This document shows, piece after piece, positions 12,115-21,836 of a stretch of 64,000 nucleotides of DNA. The translations under genes were made by a program, and so were the position numbers. Below the pieces are notes generated by a model. The model made no database searches. It was not told the origin of the DNA and saw only the letters and a list, made by a program, of their open reading frames with translations. How positions within the stretch are numbered: position 1 is the stretch's first letter; every line of letters begins with the position of its first letter. Source of the DNA: Lunularia cruciata (lineage: Eukaryota > Streptophyta > Marchantiopsida > Lunulariales > Lunulariaceae); assembly GCA_948567375.1 (NCBI GenBank), contig OX419755.1, positions 9,863,001 through 9,927,000 of the forward strand. Reading direction: 5' to 3'.

Positions 12115-13330
12115 CTACCTTCTATGGTACATCTTCAACTTATCATGGTTAATCCTATCAAAGTGTCTTCCTCCCAACTCCTTGAGATCATAGGTGTAAT
12201 TGCCCCACACCTTCTCTACTATGAAAGGTCCAAAGTACTTAGGCAAAAACTTCTTTTGCACTCTCTTGAATGGAATCAAACAACATTACCCAATCACCTT
12301 CTTTGAAAGGCTCCACCTTCTTCTTGCCTTGCCTCTTGTCATAGCTCTCCTTTTGTTTCCTTTGGGCTTGCTCCACTCGAACCATAGCAACTGCTCTTGC
12401 CTCTTCCAACTCCATGAGTTGATCCTTCCTTGACTTCCCTGCATCACTTCCTTGTGCTTTCTTCAATCTTCTATGAATGCTTTGGAAGGTAGGAAGATCA
12501 AAGTGAATAGGTAAGGTAGACTCAATACCATACACCAATTGGAATGGAGAATATCCAGTGGAAGTCTTCATGGTTGTCCTATACTCCCACAAAACTGCAT
12601 GAATCCTCTTGTCCCAATGATGTTTAGCCCCCTCCATTTCTGCATCTTTGGCCAACATCATGCACAAGGTCTGATTGGTTCTCTCTGCCAAGCCATTGGA
12701 ATTTGGCTTATAGGATGTAGTTACTCTATGTGTGATAGAGAAATGTCGTAGCATGGCTGTAGTAATGCTTCCTGTAAACTCTCCTCCTTTATCAGAAACC
12801 AACTCCAAAGGGCATCCAAACCTAGTGATAATGCGTTCATAAAGAAATCTACCCACTTCATCTTCATTCTTGTCCCTCAATGGTCTAGCCTCAACCCACT
12901 TGGTAAGGTAATCAGTAACTACCACAATGTACAGATTGTTCCTTGGGGTTCTATTGAGAGGTCCTACAAAATCAATTCCCCACTTCTCAAAAGGTCCTAG
13001 CAATGGAATTGATCTAAGTGGTGGAGTGGATGTAGACTTTCTAGCAAAAGCTTGACAAACATGACAAGTTTTGCAATAATCAAGACAATCCTTGAAAATC
13101 CCTCTCCAATGGTAACCTGCATCTAGAATCTTGAAAGCAGTCACCTTTCTTGCAAAGTGTCCTCCACATACTAAACCTTCATGAAACTCCTTTATGAGTA
13201 GGATAGACTCTTCCTTACCCACTGCTCTTCGAAGTAGACCATCTGCTCCTTGGTGAAAAAGAATATCCTCCACCATTGTGTAAGGTCTAGATCTTGCTGC
13301 AAGGGCCTTCCTCTCCCTAGCATGCATCCC
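12115..13330 (-). CDS. Element E integrase (in frame with pol after a stop; frameshift near its end)
   Basis: The integrase inserts retrotransposon cDNA. The open part is 13327-12239 (362 codons). It is in the same frame as the upstream gag-pol ORF and is separated from it by one TAA (13331-13333) plus one codon. Visible parts are the zinc-binding H-H-C-C region (FHEG, GGHF, CKTCHVCQ), then the DDE core with WGIDFVGPL, SDKGGEFTGS and NGLAERTNQTL, then GDWVMLFDS. Around 12256-12262 the frame shifts; the other frame continues with FLPKYFGPFIVEKVWGN and stops at 12115, giving the GPY/F domain. No chromodomain follows. Unless the stop is bypassed, this part is not made. Confidence 0.9.
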
Positions 13331-16300
13331 TTATGGATAGTTACCTCTTGTCACAAAATCCACAATCTCCTTGTACTCCATTGGAATCTCTTGAGTGACT
13401 GAGATTGTCATGAGCTCCTCATCCGGGAAGGAATCATCTACTGGCTCATCTCCATCATGATCATAGACTCTAGATAACAAATCAGCATTTGCATGTTTCT
13501 TTCCTGGCCTATCCTCAATTGTGTAGTCATACTTAGACAAGAGTATCATCCACCTTGCTAGTCTCCCTTCAACATTAGGCTTGTTGAAGATGTACTTCAA
13601 AGCCTTGTGATCCGTGACAATTGTGGCTTTCCCTCCAATCAAGTAGTGTCTAAACTTCTTGAGACCAAAGATCACTGCCAACCCTTCTCTCTCTGTGACA
13701 GAGTAGTTCTTCTCTGCTGAAACCATCTGCCTACTAGCATAAGCTATTGGATGATCATGCCCATCTTGGTCTAATTGACTAAGAGTGCATCCTATAGCTA
13801 CATTAGAAGCATCAGTGTAGAGGATGAAAGGCTTACTCCAATCAGGTTTAGCAAGAATTGGAGCTACAACAAGGGATTGCTTGAGCTCCTCAAAAGCTTT
13901 GAGAGCCTCCTTGTCTTCCAAAATCACCATGTAATCTACACCCTTCTTCATGTAGATGGTCAATGCATAAGCCTTGTTGGAAAATGAGAAGATGAACCTC
14001 CTATAGTACCCAACCATTCCCAAGAATTGGCGTAACTTTGTCAAGCTTGAAGGGAATGGAAGGTCTGAGATTTTCCTCACCTTCTCAGGATCAACTGCTA
14101 TTCCATCCTTGGAGATGATGTGCCCCAAAAGTAGACCTTCTTCACATCCAAAAATGCACTTCTCTGGGTTGAGTGATGCATTTGCCTCATCCAAGCGTTG
14201 CAAGACTTTGATTAGGTGCTCAAAGTGCTCCTCCTTGCTCCCATAGACACAAAAGTCATCAATGAAATCTCTCACAAATTTCCCAATGAAAGGTTCAAAT
14301 ACCTTGTTCATGAACCGTTGGAATGTGGCTGGAGCATTGCAAAGCCCAAAAGGCATGACCTTGAAAGCGTAAGTTCCCCAAGGTGTGGTGAATGTGGTGA
14401 GTTGTTGATGCTCTGGTGCAATCTTTATTTGGTTATATCCACTATAACCATCTCCAAAACTGTACCTCTCATGACCTGCAACCTCCTCCAAGATCTCATC
14501 AATGAATGGCAATGGGTAGTAGTCCTTCTTGGTAACAGCATTAAGCTTCTTGTAATCCACACATACCCGAAGCTTGCCATTCTTTTTCTTCACAATGACA
14601 ATTGGAGACACCCATTCTGAATTCTCCACCTCAAAGATAAATCCAGCCTCCTTGAGCTTATCAATCTCCTCCTTCACAACCAAAGATATTGGTGGGCTAA
14701 TGCGACGTTGCTTTTGGCGGATTGGTCTTGCATGTGACTCCACCTCTATCTTGTGCTCCTCCAAGGTGACTTCCTTCAAATCCTTGTAACTAAAAGCAAA
14801 CACATGGATGAACTTGCGGAAAATCTCCTCAAATCTCACCTTCTCCTCCTTGGTAACATTTGGGCCATACTTGAGGGTAGATAACCTTCTCTCTACCTCC
14901 TCAAGTGTCAATGGTGATTTATCTGGGTCCTTCAAAACCTCTGGCTTAGGTGCAAAATCCATAGCACACAAGGGATACACATCTGAATCAGATTCAGATT
15001 CATCCTCCTCCGTGGAAGTCTCCTCTTCCATGCTTGTGTCCACACCTGAAGCTCCTTCTTCAGAATCTGATTCCCAATAATTAGAAGATGGGGTATCTGA
15101 ATGTGAAGTGTTGGTGGTGTTAGTCACAGGAACAGTGACTCTATGGTTTGATGGCCCAATCCTCAAGTACCCTTTGTGCCATCGATCAGTTGTGCGTGCT
15201 GCTCTCAACCATGGCCTCCCAAGAAGTAAGTCATAGCTTGAATCCTTCAAGACTTGGAAAGTCATGAGATTTTGAACTCCCATAACTGAAACTACCACCT
15301 TATCCATCACCCCTACTGGTCGAACTTGTTGCTTGTTTGCCATGCTCACCACAAATGTTGAAGGTCTTGAGGGTATCATACCCAACTTCTTCATCAACCT
15401 TTCTGACATGGCATTCACTGCTGATCCTCCATCAACCAATGCATCCTTGATGTTGTGACCATTCACTCTCACATCAATCTTGGAGGCATATTCACAAGCC
15501 TCCCATGGTGCTGGCTTGGCATCCACCACCCCCATTGATACTGGAACTTTTGCCTTCTTCTTCTTTTTGCTCCTTGTAGAACTCAAACCACCTCTAAGCT
15601 CCTTTCTCAAGGTAGGGTTCAAAGCAATTAATTGGCCCACTGTGATGTTAGCCTTGTGACTACCAACATCCTCCAACACATTGTAGTTCCATTGTTGCTT
15701 TGAGATCAAGAAGTCCTCCATCCCCAACTTCTTCCTTGGAGTCTTTGTTGTTGATGGTGTTGAGGTGCGAGTGCTCCTAGTAGACATAGGAGTATCCTTG
15801 CTTGAAGTAAATCCTTGAGAAGATTGAACATCCTCTGCAAAACGAGCTCTCTTCTTCTCTTGTGCCAAAAGCTCCAAATTAAGACCCTTGGAGTTTGAGG
15901 ACTCTCCCTTCTCATACTTGCTCTCAACCACATCTATGGATGCTATCCCCTTACCTTTGTTGGGATTAGGAGCCACTTGGGTTTCACTACCTCCCTCTTT
16001 CCCTCTATTGGCTCCCTCATAACCCCTTCCTCCATGGTAAGTGGAATTTGGGCAATTCCTTTGGATATGGCCTCTTCCTCCACAACCAAAACAATTTCTA
16101 TCATTGAAATTGTTGGCTGGTTGGCCTCCTCTATATGGATAGTTTCCATAACTCCTAGGTCCTCTCCCTACATTCTGATCCACCTCTCTCTTCTCCCATA
16201 GTTGCACCACATTGATCTTGAGATCCGCAAGTTGTTCTGTGATGGTTTGGAGTGGATCTTTTGGTGGAGGTGCAAGAACTGGAGCAACTACTACTTGTGG

Positions 16301-16936
16301 TGCAACCCTTGTCACCAAAGTATCAGAAGTTCCACCATACTTGTAGCCTTGAGGAGGATGCACAACCTCCTTCACCACCAAATCACTCTCATCCCCTTCC
16401 AAACTCTCCTCCATACGAATTGCGATCTTGATAGCTTCAACCTTGGAAGAAGGTTTCTCATATCTCACCTTGCTTCTAATTTGTGGTCTCAATCCTCCCA
16501 CAAAATTCTTGGTGAGCATAGCCCCTATGCCAATCATTGTAGTCTCCACATCATCCCCACCCTTCCTCAACACTATGCGAAATCTGGACTCCAACTTTTC
16601 CACTCTTTCCACATAGACCCTCACTTTCTCTCCATCTCCTTGCTTGAGAAATGTAACCTCACTCATCAATCTCTCATAACTCTCATCAGGAAGAAAGTTC
16701 TCAATGAGTGCTGAAGTCAAAGTCTCCCAAGACTCCTCTTCCCCCTCTCTCCTCTCTCTCTTTTGGTATTCTGACTCATACCATGTAAGTGCTGCATCCT
16801 CAAAGAAATCTGGTAATAATGAGGCCCACTCATTCTTCCTCCTCTCATTGTTTCCTATGCAAGCTCTCTTGAAGTCTCTCACAAAGGCCTCCACATCTTC
16901 TCCATCCTTGCCAAAGAAAACCGGAAGTTTCCCCAT
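13331..16936 (-). CDS. Element E Gag-protease-reverse transcriptase-RNase H polyprotein
   Basis: This is a single ORF of 1201 codons. Residues about 1-200 are a retrotransposon Gag domain (LTWYESEYQKRERREG), with a CCHC knuckle CFGCGGRGHIQRNC near 280. The protease has ALVDGGSAVNAMS (Asp-Gly-Gly where Asp-Ser/Thr-Gly is usual), near 505. RT runs from about 760: WVSPIVIVKKKNGKLRVCVDY, MPFGLCNAPATFQ, and the catalytic FIDDFCVY. RNase H follows: ILYTDASNVAIG, SVTEREGLAVIFG, and TDHKALKYI. It copies element RNA into DNA in cytoplasmic particles. The Met at 16936 is the first in frame and lies about 235 bp after the preceding ORF. It ends in TAA, probably a mutated CAA. A Ser/Thr-rich, acidic linker lies between protease and RT. 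Confidence 0.95.
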   Translation of the reverse strand: MGKLPVFFGKDGEDVEAFVRDFKRACIGNNERRKNEWASLLPDFFEDAALTWYESEYQKRERREGEEESWETLTSALIENFLPDESYERLMSEVTFLKQGDGEKVRVYVERVEKLESRFRIVLRKGGDDVETTMIGIGAMLTKNFVGGLRPQIRSKVRYEKPSSKVEAIKIAIRMEESLEGDESDLVVKEVVHPPQGYKYGGTSDTLVTRVAPQVVVAPVLAPPPKDPLQTITEQLADLKINVVQLWEKREVDQNVGRGPRSYGNYPYRGGQPANNFNDRNCFGCGGRGHIQRNCPNSTYHGGRGYEGANRGKEGGSETQVAPNPNKGKGIASIDVVESKYEKGESSNSKGLNLELLAQEKKRARFAEDVQSSQGFTSSKDTPMSTRSTRTSTPSTTKTPRKKLGMEDFLISKQQWNYNVLEDVGSHKANITVGQLIALNPTLRKELRGGLSSTRSKKKKKAKVPVSMGVVDAKPAPWEACEYASKIDVRVNGHNIKDALVDGGSAVNAMSERLMKKLGMIPSRPSTFVVSMANKQQVRPVGVMDKVVVSVMGVQNLMTFQVLKDSSYDLLLGRPWLRAARTTDRWHKGYLRIGPSNHRVTVPVTNTTNTSHSDTPSSNYWESDSEEGASGVDTSMEEETSTEEDESESDSDVYPLCAMDFAPKPEVLKDPDKSPLTLEEVERRLSTLKYGPNVTKEEKVRFEEIFRKFIHVFAFSYKDLKEVTLEEHKIEVESHARPIRQKQRRISPPISLVVKEEIDKLKEAGFIFEVENSEWVSPIVIVKKKNGKLRVCVDYKKLNAVTKKDYYPLPFIDEILEEVAGHERYSFGDGYSGYNQIKIAPEHQQLTTFTTPWGTYAFKVMPFGLCNAPATFQRFMNKVFEPFIGKFVRDFIDDFCVYGSKEEHFEHLIKVLQRLDEANASLNPEKCIFGCEEGLLLGHIISKDGIAVDPEKVRKISDLPFPSSLTKLRQFLGMVGYYRRFIFSFSNKAYALTIYMKKGVDYMVILEDKEALKAFEELKQSLVVAPILAKPDWSKPFILYTDASNVAIGCTLSQLDQDGHDHPIAYASRQMVSAEKNYSVTEREGLAVIFGLKKFRHYLIGGKATIVTDHKALKYIFNKPNVEGRLARWMILLSKYDYTIEDRPGKKHANADLLSRVYDHDGDEPVDDSFPDEELMTISVTQEIPMEYKEIVDFVTRGNYP

Positions 16937-17170
16937 CTTAACCCCTCACTATCTTTCTTTTCTCTTAATTTTTTTTTCTCTTTTCTTTTCTCTCACTCTA
17001 TTACTAATAGAGTATATACATGACTAACACCATCTGAGAATAATCCACTCTAGGGAACACAAAAGGTTCAGGTTACTCCAAGATTTCTATAGCAACATCA
17101 AATCCTAGAGTGCATATTAATCTAACTCTCATGGATAGTTTATCCATAAGTTGAAAGATTATCTCCATCA

Positions 17171-17668
17171 CTAATCTTGAGAACTAGCTGATGAAGGTGG
17201 TAGTATTTCTGTAGCTGTACTAAGACTCTCTCCAAGATCCTTCACCAAAGTTTCCAAAAGTGTTTTTACTCCACTACACTCATGTCCTTTTGGAAGTCCT
17301 TCAACTCCACAAACCTCACACAACTCCTTGGTCTTAGATCTTCTCCCTCCCAATCTTGGTGAAGAAGGTCCAACATGCAAACCCAAGTCAAGTAAGCCTC
17401 TCCTTTCCCTCAATCTCTTGCTCTCAAAGGTTAATGGACATGAACTTGCCTTATGTCCCTTCTCTCCACATAGAAAGCACTTAGACTCACTCTTTCCTCC
17501 AAGTGGTGTAGGTTTTTGGATCCTCTCAACACTCTCTTCAAATTCTATTGTAAACTCTCTTTTCCTCAAATCCACCCCTACAATCACCTCAAACCCTTGG
17601 GGAACCTTGCATAATCTCAATTTCCACTCTTGATGACCCTCCATGTTCCCAAAGATGAATCTAAACAC
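17171..17668 (-). CDS. Extra ORF upstream of gag in element E, with zinc knuckle
   Basis: The ORF of 165 codons lies between the 5' LTR and gag on the same strand. It has a CCHC knuckle CFLCGEKGHKASSC near residue 62 and a second Cys/His cluster CEVCGVEGLPKGHEC near 116. The remainder is basic/Leu-rich with a Ser-rich tail. I do not recognise the full protein. Extra ORFs ahead of gag are known in Ogre/Tat-type elements, but this one could also be a captured fragment or a second nucleocapsid-like protein. The open frame in a young element argues that it is used. It ends 234 bp before gag. Confidence 0.7.
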   Translation of the reverse strand: MFRFIFGNMEGHQEWKLRLCKVPQGFEVIVGVDLRKREFTIEFEESVERIQKPTPLGGKSESKCFLCGEKGHKASSCPLTFESKRLRERRGLLDLGLHVGPSSPRLGGRRSKTKELCEVCGVEGLPKGHECSGVKTLLETLVKDLGESLSTATEILPPSSASSQD

Positions 17669-18482
17669 TCAAACATGCTTTTTGTTGATCTCAAACTTCT
17701 CATGCATGAGATCTCCACTCTGCAGAATTGACCCTTCCTCACAATGTCACTCAAATCTCCCAACTAATATGTCACAGTCCTCTGAAATTTTCCACACTTG
17801 ATCACAACTCTAGGGCGTCCCTCCCTGCAAAATTTTAGATCTTTTCATCGAGCCATTTGGCCTAGACACCTTTCTATTCAGCACCCATATTTCAGATTTG
17901 GTCTGAAAACCACCCCCCTCACTTCAAAAACTCATAACGCACTGCGCAAAAATGATCTCTCTCTAATTTTTGTGGCACCAGGTAGGATACAATGCACTGA
18001 ATTTTCTTGGAAATTTTCAGGACAATTCACTGAAAATTGAAGAAATGGCAGACTCTGTACAATTTTCCAGAGAGCATGCAGTTGCGGGAGCACTTTACCC
18101 TATCAACTTTCAAAAATTCTAGCCCAGTGCGCATAGAAGCTCTCTCAATAATTTCAAGTGTGCTAACTGAAAGATAACCCAAGCTATCATGTGTAGAAAT
18201 CTCAAGTCTAGATCTCAAACTTGAGATTTTGCCCAAAATCACCTTAATCCCCAAAATCTGCAATCCACCTCACACAATCTCTCCAATTCCTCTCATGTGT
18301 ACAAGATGTACAAAATCACCTCAAAGACATCATAATGAACTACAGGGTATACAAATGGATCTTGGTTCTCTAACATAAGTTCAGCCCTCTCCTCTCCTAA
18401 TGTTCTCTCCAAGTGAGCTCTCATAGCCTCCTTCTGCCTAATGTAGAATTGGACGCGGAACATTATCTTGCCTTCTAGAGAG
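17669..18482 (-). other. Leader of element E with a short possible exon
   Basis: This stretch links the primer-binding site with the upstream ORF. A frame open from the LTR region has a Met at 18463 and stops at 18293; it encodes about 56 residues (QKEAMRAHLERTLGEERAE, helical and charged). It could be a first coding exon spliced to the zinc-knuckle ORF, or just leader. The rest (18292-17669) shows only short frames. Confidence 0.4.
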
Positions 18483-18500
18483 GTCCCGGCAACGGAACCA
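18483..18500 (-). promoter_or_regulatory. Primer-binding site of element E (tRNA-Asp-like)
   Basis: On the minus strand, four bases after the LTR, the sequence is TGGTTCCGTTGCCGGGAC. It matches the complement of the plant tRNA-Asp 3' end (TGGCGCCGTTGCCGGGGA, from general knowledge) at 14 of 18 positions. Element C has a better match at 57486-57503. Confidence 0.75.
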
Positions 18501-18504
18501 AAAA

Positions 18505-19183
18505 TGTGAGCCGGCCTGTCTCTCACTCAGGATGAACCTCTGATGGCTATTATGGTAGCGCACCATGGACTAAGAAGGCAAGGAACCCCAACTCCATCAT
18601 ACTCCTCCAAGGCTAACACTCCAAGACTCAAGACATTGCTCACTAGAGAACTCAATGAGAGAGAGATAGTTGCAAATGAAAGGATGATGAGTACCTCCTC
18701 ACCCCTTGTTTATATACTTGTGAAATAGTTACGTACCAAAGTTACTATTTACCGTAGTAACTCAAGTTACTAGACTAAAAGTCAAGTAAAATCAAAAAGT
18801 AGAAAGGAATATCCATTCACATGGGCATATTCCCCTTATCTTGGCCCAACCACTAAAGCAAGGATTCCTTCACATGGGCTATCCTTGGACTAAAGAAGAA
18901 TCCAAAACAAAAAGGCTTGCGGGCCCAAGAGTTCTCAACTCTTTCCCCAAAGCCAAACACCTAGGAATAATACCAAGTCAACACACTAAAATCCAAAATA
19001 GTGGTGCTCATCTTTTCTACTTCCTCTAAAGTAAGGTCCCATCTATCTTAGCTATGACTAACTTTAGCTAACCATGACTAATATAGAACCATCCTTTATC
19101 TCTATATAAATAATATCTCTTAAGTACTTGTAATACCAAGCTAAATATCACAATACCACACACATGCACAAATGGGTGTTACA
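18505..19183 (-). repeat. 5' LTR of element E (promoter LTR)
   Basis: This 679-bp LTR is upstream of the ORFs in the minus direction. A TATA-like box reads GTATATAAAC on the minus strand (plus 18708-18717). A palindrome-rich part and several CATATCC-type words are present, but no known operator is recognised. Confidence 0.95.
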
Positions 19184-19722
19184 GATCGTCCATTCCTCAT
19201 GCTACTAGAGCACATCTTCACTCTTGCTCCGGCAAGGGTGCAAGCTTTAGGATCCTATCTCAAGCGTGCATTAGGGTATTTTGACTCGCACTAGCAACTT
19301 TCTCTAAGCAATGAGATTTTGCCTTGGTTTGGTCCACCCTTTTGCATCGTCATTACTCACTTGTGAGTGTGGTTCTACACTAGATGTAGTAGCAATCCAC
19401 TTGACATGGTGTCCTTTTAGAGGATAAAGGATATCTACCCATGATGCTATTAGGGACATAGTGTTTGCTATGGCATGAGAGAGTGGATATTTGGCTTGGA
19501 GGGAGTGTTTGCATGCTTTGCAGATGACACGTGTCAGGGCAAACCTATACTTGGTTCCAGATGATCAGGTGATATAGTAGCAGATGTTGTGGTTATGGAC
19601 CCTATGTATGGTATAATTTTGGAGGGAGTGATTACCCATCTGCCTAGATGGGCAGTAGCTAGCAAGGTTTCCAAGTATAGGGGTATGCAACACGGTCACC
19701 TTTTTGTTCCTCTAGCCTTGGA
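19184..19722 (+). pseudogene. LINE-like copy 1, 3' part: zinc finger and endonuclease-like tail
   Basis: This continues the copy interrupted by element E. Visible peptides are THLCECGSTLDVVAIHLTWCP (a Cys-x-Cys-x9-His-x3-Cys cluster), STHDAIRDIVFAMA, ESGYLAWRE, and VRANLYLVPDDQVI. They align with the better preserved copy 2 (20910-21705) and with copy 3. Similarity stops after FVPLALE near 19722, where other sequence begins. Stops are frequent, so it is dead. Confidence 0.75.
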
Positions 19723-20909
19723 GCCACCCACTTTTGTATTGGGGCTAGGACTCACGGTATCAAAAGGATCACCTCTTCTCCTGAGGTTACGGGGTCATTT
19801 TGCCGAGTTGAGGCGAAACCCCCTCCCCTCATGTTGATTCAAGGTGATAAGATTTGAACCTGTAACTTTCTGCACCCAAGGCAGACACACTTCATTGTAT
19901 GCTGGAAATCCTCTGGACAATCAGCAGGGAAGTAGAAAATACCCCCTATTGGGAGGTAAGGTCACCCGGCGTGCTAACAAAAGGGCAAGACACTCGACCA
20001 AAGCGAGAGGGATATCTACTTTTTTGGTTGACCGCATCAATGGACACCCTTTTTTTTCCAGTGCCTTTTTCATATAAGACACACCTTTGGATGCCACTTC
20101 AAACTCATGTGGGTACACTCTTACCCTTTTCTCAAGGGTAACAGCATACCTTTGAGAACAGGGTAACATTCAAACTATTCTTTTTTGTTTGGGGTATGAT
20201 TCTAGGCGATGGAGTCTTGCACTTTGTAGGGAAAGGATATTAGTCCTTAGTTTTTGCTGGTACAACCACTCAATTGTCCACTTCTAATAAACGTGCTTCC
20301 AACTTTTTTGTCCTTGAAGACTTGTAACTTTGCTTCTGCAGTCCTATCTGACTTGCAGATTGAGGCTATCTAGTTCATCTCCAATGACTGGCCGGTTATC
20401 TTTCGTGTCAAGCGGTAGCACCATATGTGCCACATAGCCAAAAATACGTTCCCCTTGGTCTATGCTTCCTATCTTCAGTCCTATTAGTGTGGACTCCTGG
20501 CGTCCCTAAGGTTCTATGAGAAGTACCATGATCCCTGCCCGGAGTTCCTTTATCACTTCCACGATGAATGTCTTTATGCGTTCCCTAAGGAAAATTAGAG
20601 GTCTATACAACAGATCTCAAGAACATGGTAACCAAAGCCAAGTAGGGGGAAGACCCTGTTCAGAAAATTGAATTCATTTTTTTGTAACCTGTGATGCCTC
20701 TAGAATAACATAATAATGGATAACCAAGTTAGCTCCGGAGGGTTGTTCGCAAGAGAATATTTCATGGACCTCTAGCTCCTATAAGCATCTCGTCCTTATG
20801 CAGCCCACAGGCTCGTAATGCTCGATAAAGACAAAAGGTGACCGCGTAGGAAAAATGAAGGATGGGAAGACCCCATCAAGCCGTACAAGGGAGAGACAAA
20901 AAAGGTAAC
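19723..20909. other. Unassigned segment with dispersed-repeat pieces
   Basis: The part 19870-19960 shares an imperfect repeat with 39960-40030 in opposite orientation (words CTGATTGTCCAGAG and CAGCATACA). A piece at 20265-20310 (ACAACCACTCAATT and following) is shared with the inverted-repeat arms at 22420 and 23740. The part 20400-20600 has a short conserved-looking plus-strand reading (PCPEFLYHFHDECLYAF) with stops; I cannot place it. No gene is called. Confidence 0.4.
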
Positions 20910-21705
20910 ATGGGGCTAAGCCCCATTAGAGTCTGTATGAGAAATCTGCCCTACCACACCTAAGATATCCGAGCTATACAAGTCGTACGGTCTACACACA
21001 ACTAGAGCATCCAAAGAAACATCACCTAATGTGATTGCTCTCCTATGGATTGCACCCGCCACTGCCATCTGTAGAGCAATGGACACACGCTGTCTAAAGT
21101 AAGCTACAAAGTATGAGAGTGAGAGTGGTACCTCTTGACGCCTAACATGATAAGCTCTCGTGCACTCCTTGACAAATGTGTCAAATGCCGTGTCCATCGC
21201 TCCATATAACTCCAAGGCTAGAGGAACAAAGAGGTGACCTTGTTGCATGCCCCTATACTTGGAGACCTTGCGACCTGCTGCTGCACTCGCCGCCCATCCA
21301 AGGGGATGAATAATCACTCCCCCCGAAACTGTATCCCGTGCAAGGTCCGTGACCACGACATCCGCTTCTATCACCTGATCATCTCGGACCAAGTATAAGT
21401 CTGCCCTGACACTTGTCGTTTATAACGTATACAAACGCTCCCTCCAAGCTAAGTATTCACTCTCTCGCGTTGTAGCAAACACTATGTCTCTAATGGCATC
21501 ATGGGTAGCTATCCTCTGTTCTCCAATAGGACATTGTGTCATGTGTACCGCCGTTGCATCTAGTGTGAAACCACAACCATGCTCGATAAAAGAGAGAAGG
21601 TCTCTACTATCGGGCCGCACAGTGATTGCTCTCTCCTGTAGCACTGGCCGAACTGCCCTCAGACTTGCTTTGATCTCATTGTGCTGCGCTTACACTGCCT
21701 GCTTT
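20910..21705 (-). pseudogene. LINE-like copy 2: zinc finger plus restriction-like endonuclease tail
   Basis: This is the best preserved copy of the family. Two open pieces, 21644-21420 and 21392-20916, are in one frame, split by a single TAA at 21420-21422. Other copies have CAG at that codon. The first contains CGFTLDATAVHMTQC (the first cysteine of the zinc cluster is lost here) then ATHDAIRDIVFA. The second has VRADLYLVRDDQ, an IEADVVVTD stretch, KVSKYRGM, and FVPLALELYGA. The order Arg-x-Asp, (I)xADVxVTD, Lys and the hydrophobic GA turn resembles the C-terminal PD-(D/E)XK-type nuclease of R2-like LINEs. No RT part remains; its 5' side ends near 21705 next to a group II intron-like end. 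Confidence 0.7.
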
Positions 21706-21770
21706 TCATGGCATCCAATTCATGCTATCCTATGATGAAATATGTGTGTAAACCCCGTATTCGCTTTCGC

Positions 21771-21836
21771 TCGCCGCATGCGGGGAAACTCGCACGTGTG
21801 GTTCTTAAAGGGGTTTGCTTGAAAGAGCCCACCTTT
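21771..21836 (+). ncRNA. Group II intron domain V and VI relic
   Basis: Bases 21771-21804 form a 34-nt hairpin of domain V type: GCCGCATGCG on one side, a GAAA tetraloop, and CGCACGTGTGGTTC on the other. Relative to the usual form, one pair is changed on both sides (U-A to C-G), which argues for real RNA structure. The first two bases are TC rather than GA, so the AGC catalytic triad is altered. Next, 21805-21835 can fold as a domain VI-like hairpin with a GAAA loop and an unpaired A before CCTTTAT. It is probably organelle-derived and not active. Confidence 0.6.

Larger units (their letters stand above)
11388..19183 (-). mobile_element. Element E: young full-length Ty3/gypsy retrotransposon (7,796 bp)
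   Basis: Two 679-bp LTRs (11388-12066 and 18505-19183) begin TGTGAGCC and end GTGTTACA. By eye they differ only at 11674/18791 and 11727/18844. The 4-bp GATC is repeated at 11384-11387 and 19184-19187. On the minus strand the order is 5' LTR, primer-binding site, extra ORF with a zinc knuckle, gag-protease-RT-RNase H, integrase, polypurine tract, 3' LTR. There is no chromodomain. The primer site resembles the 3' end of tRNA-Asp, as in the Athila/Tat group. Two visible lesions break pol: a TAA between RNase H and integrase, and a frameshift near the integrase end. Confidence 0.95.

Noticed and set aside
14216-14620. 134-codon plus-strand frame
   Set aside because: It lies antisense to the RT of element E, whose minus-strand motifs are unmistakable.
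19844-19990. Possible SINE on the minus strand with GGTTCAAATC
   Set aside because: A B-box-like word is present but the only A-box-like word is about 110 bp away, too far for a pol III promoter.
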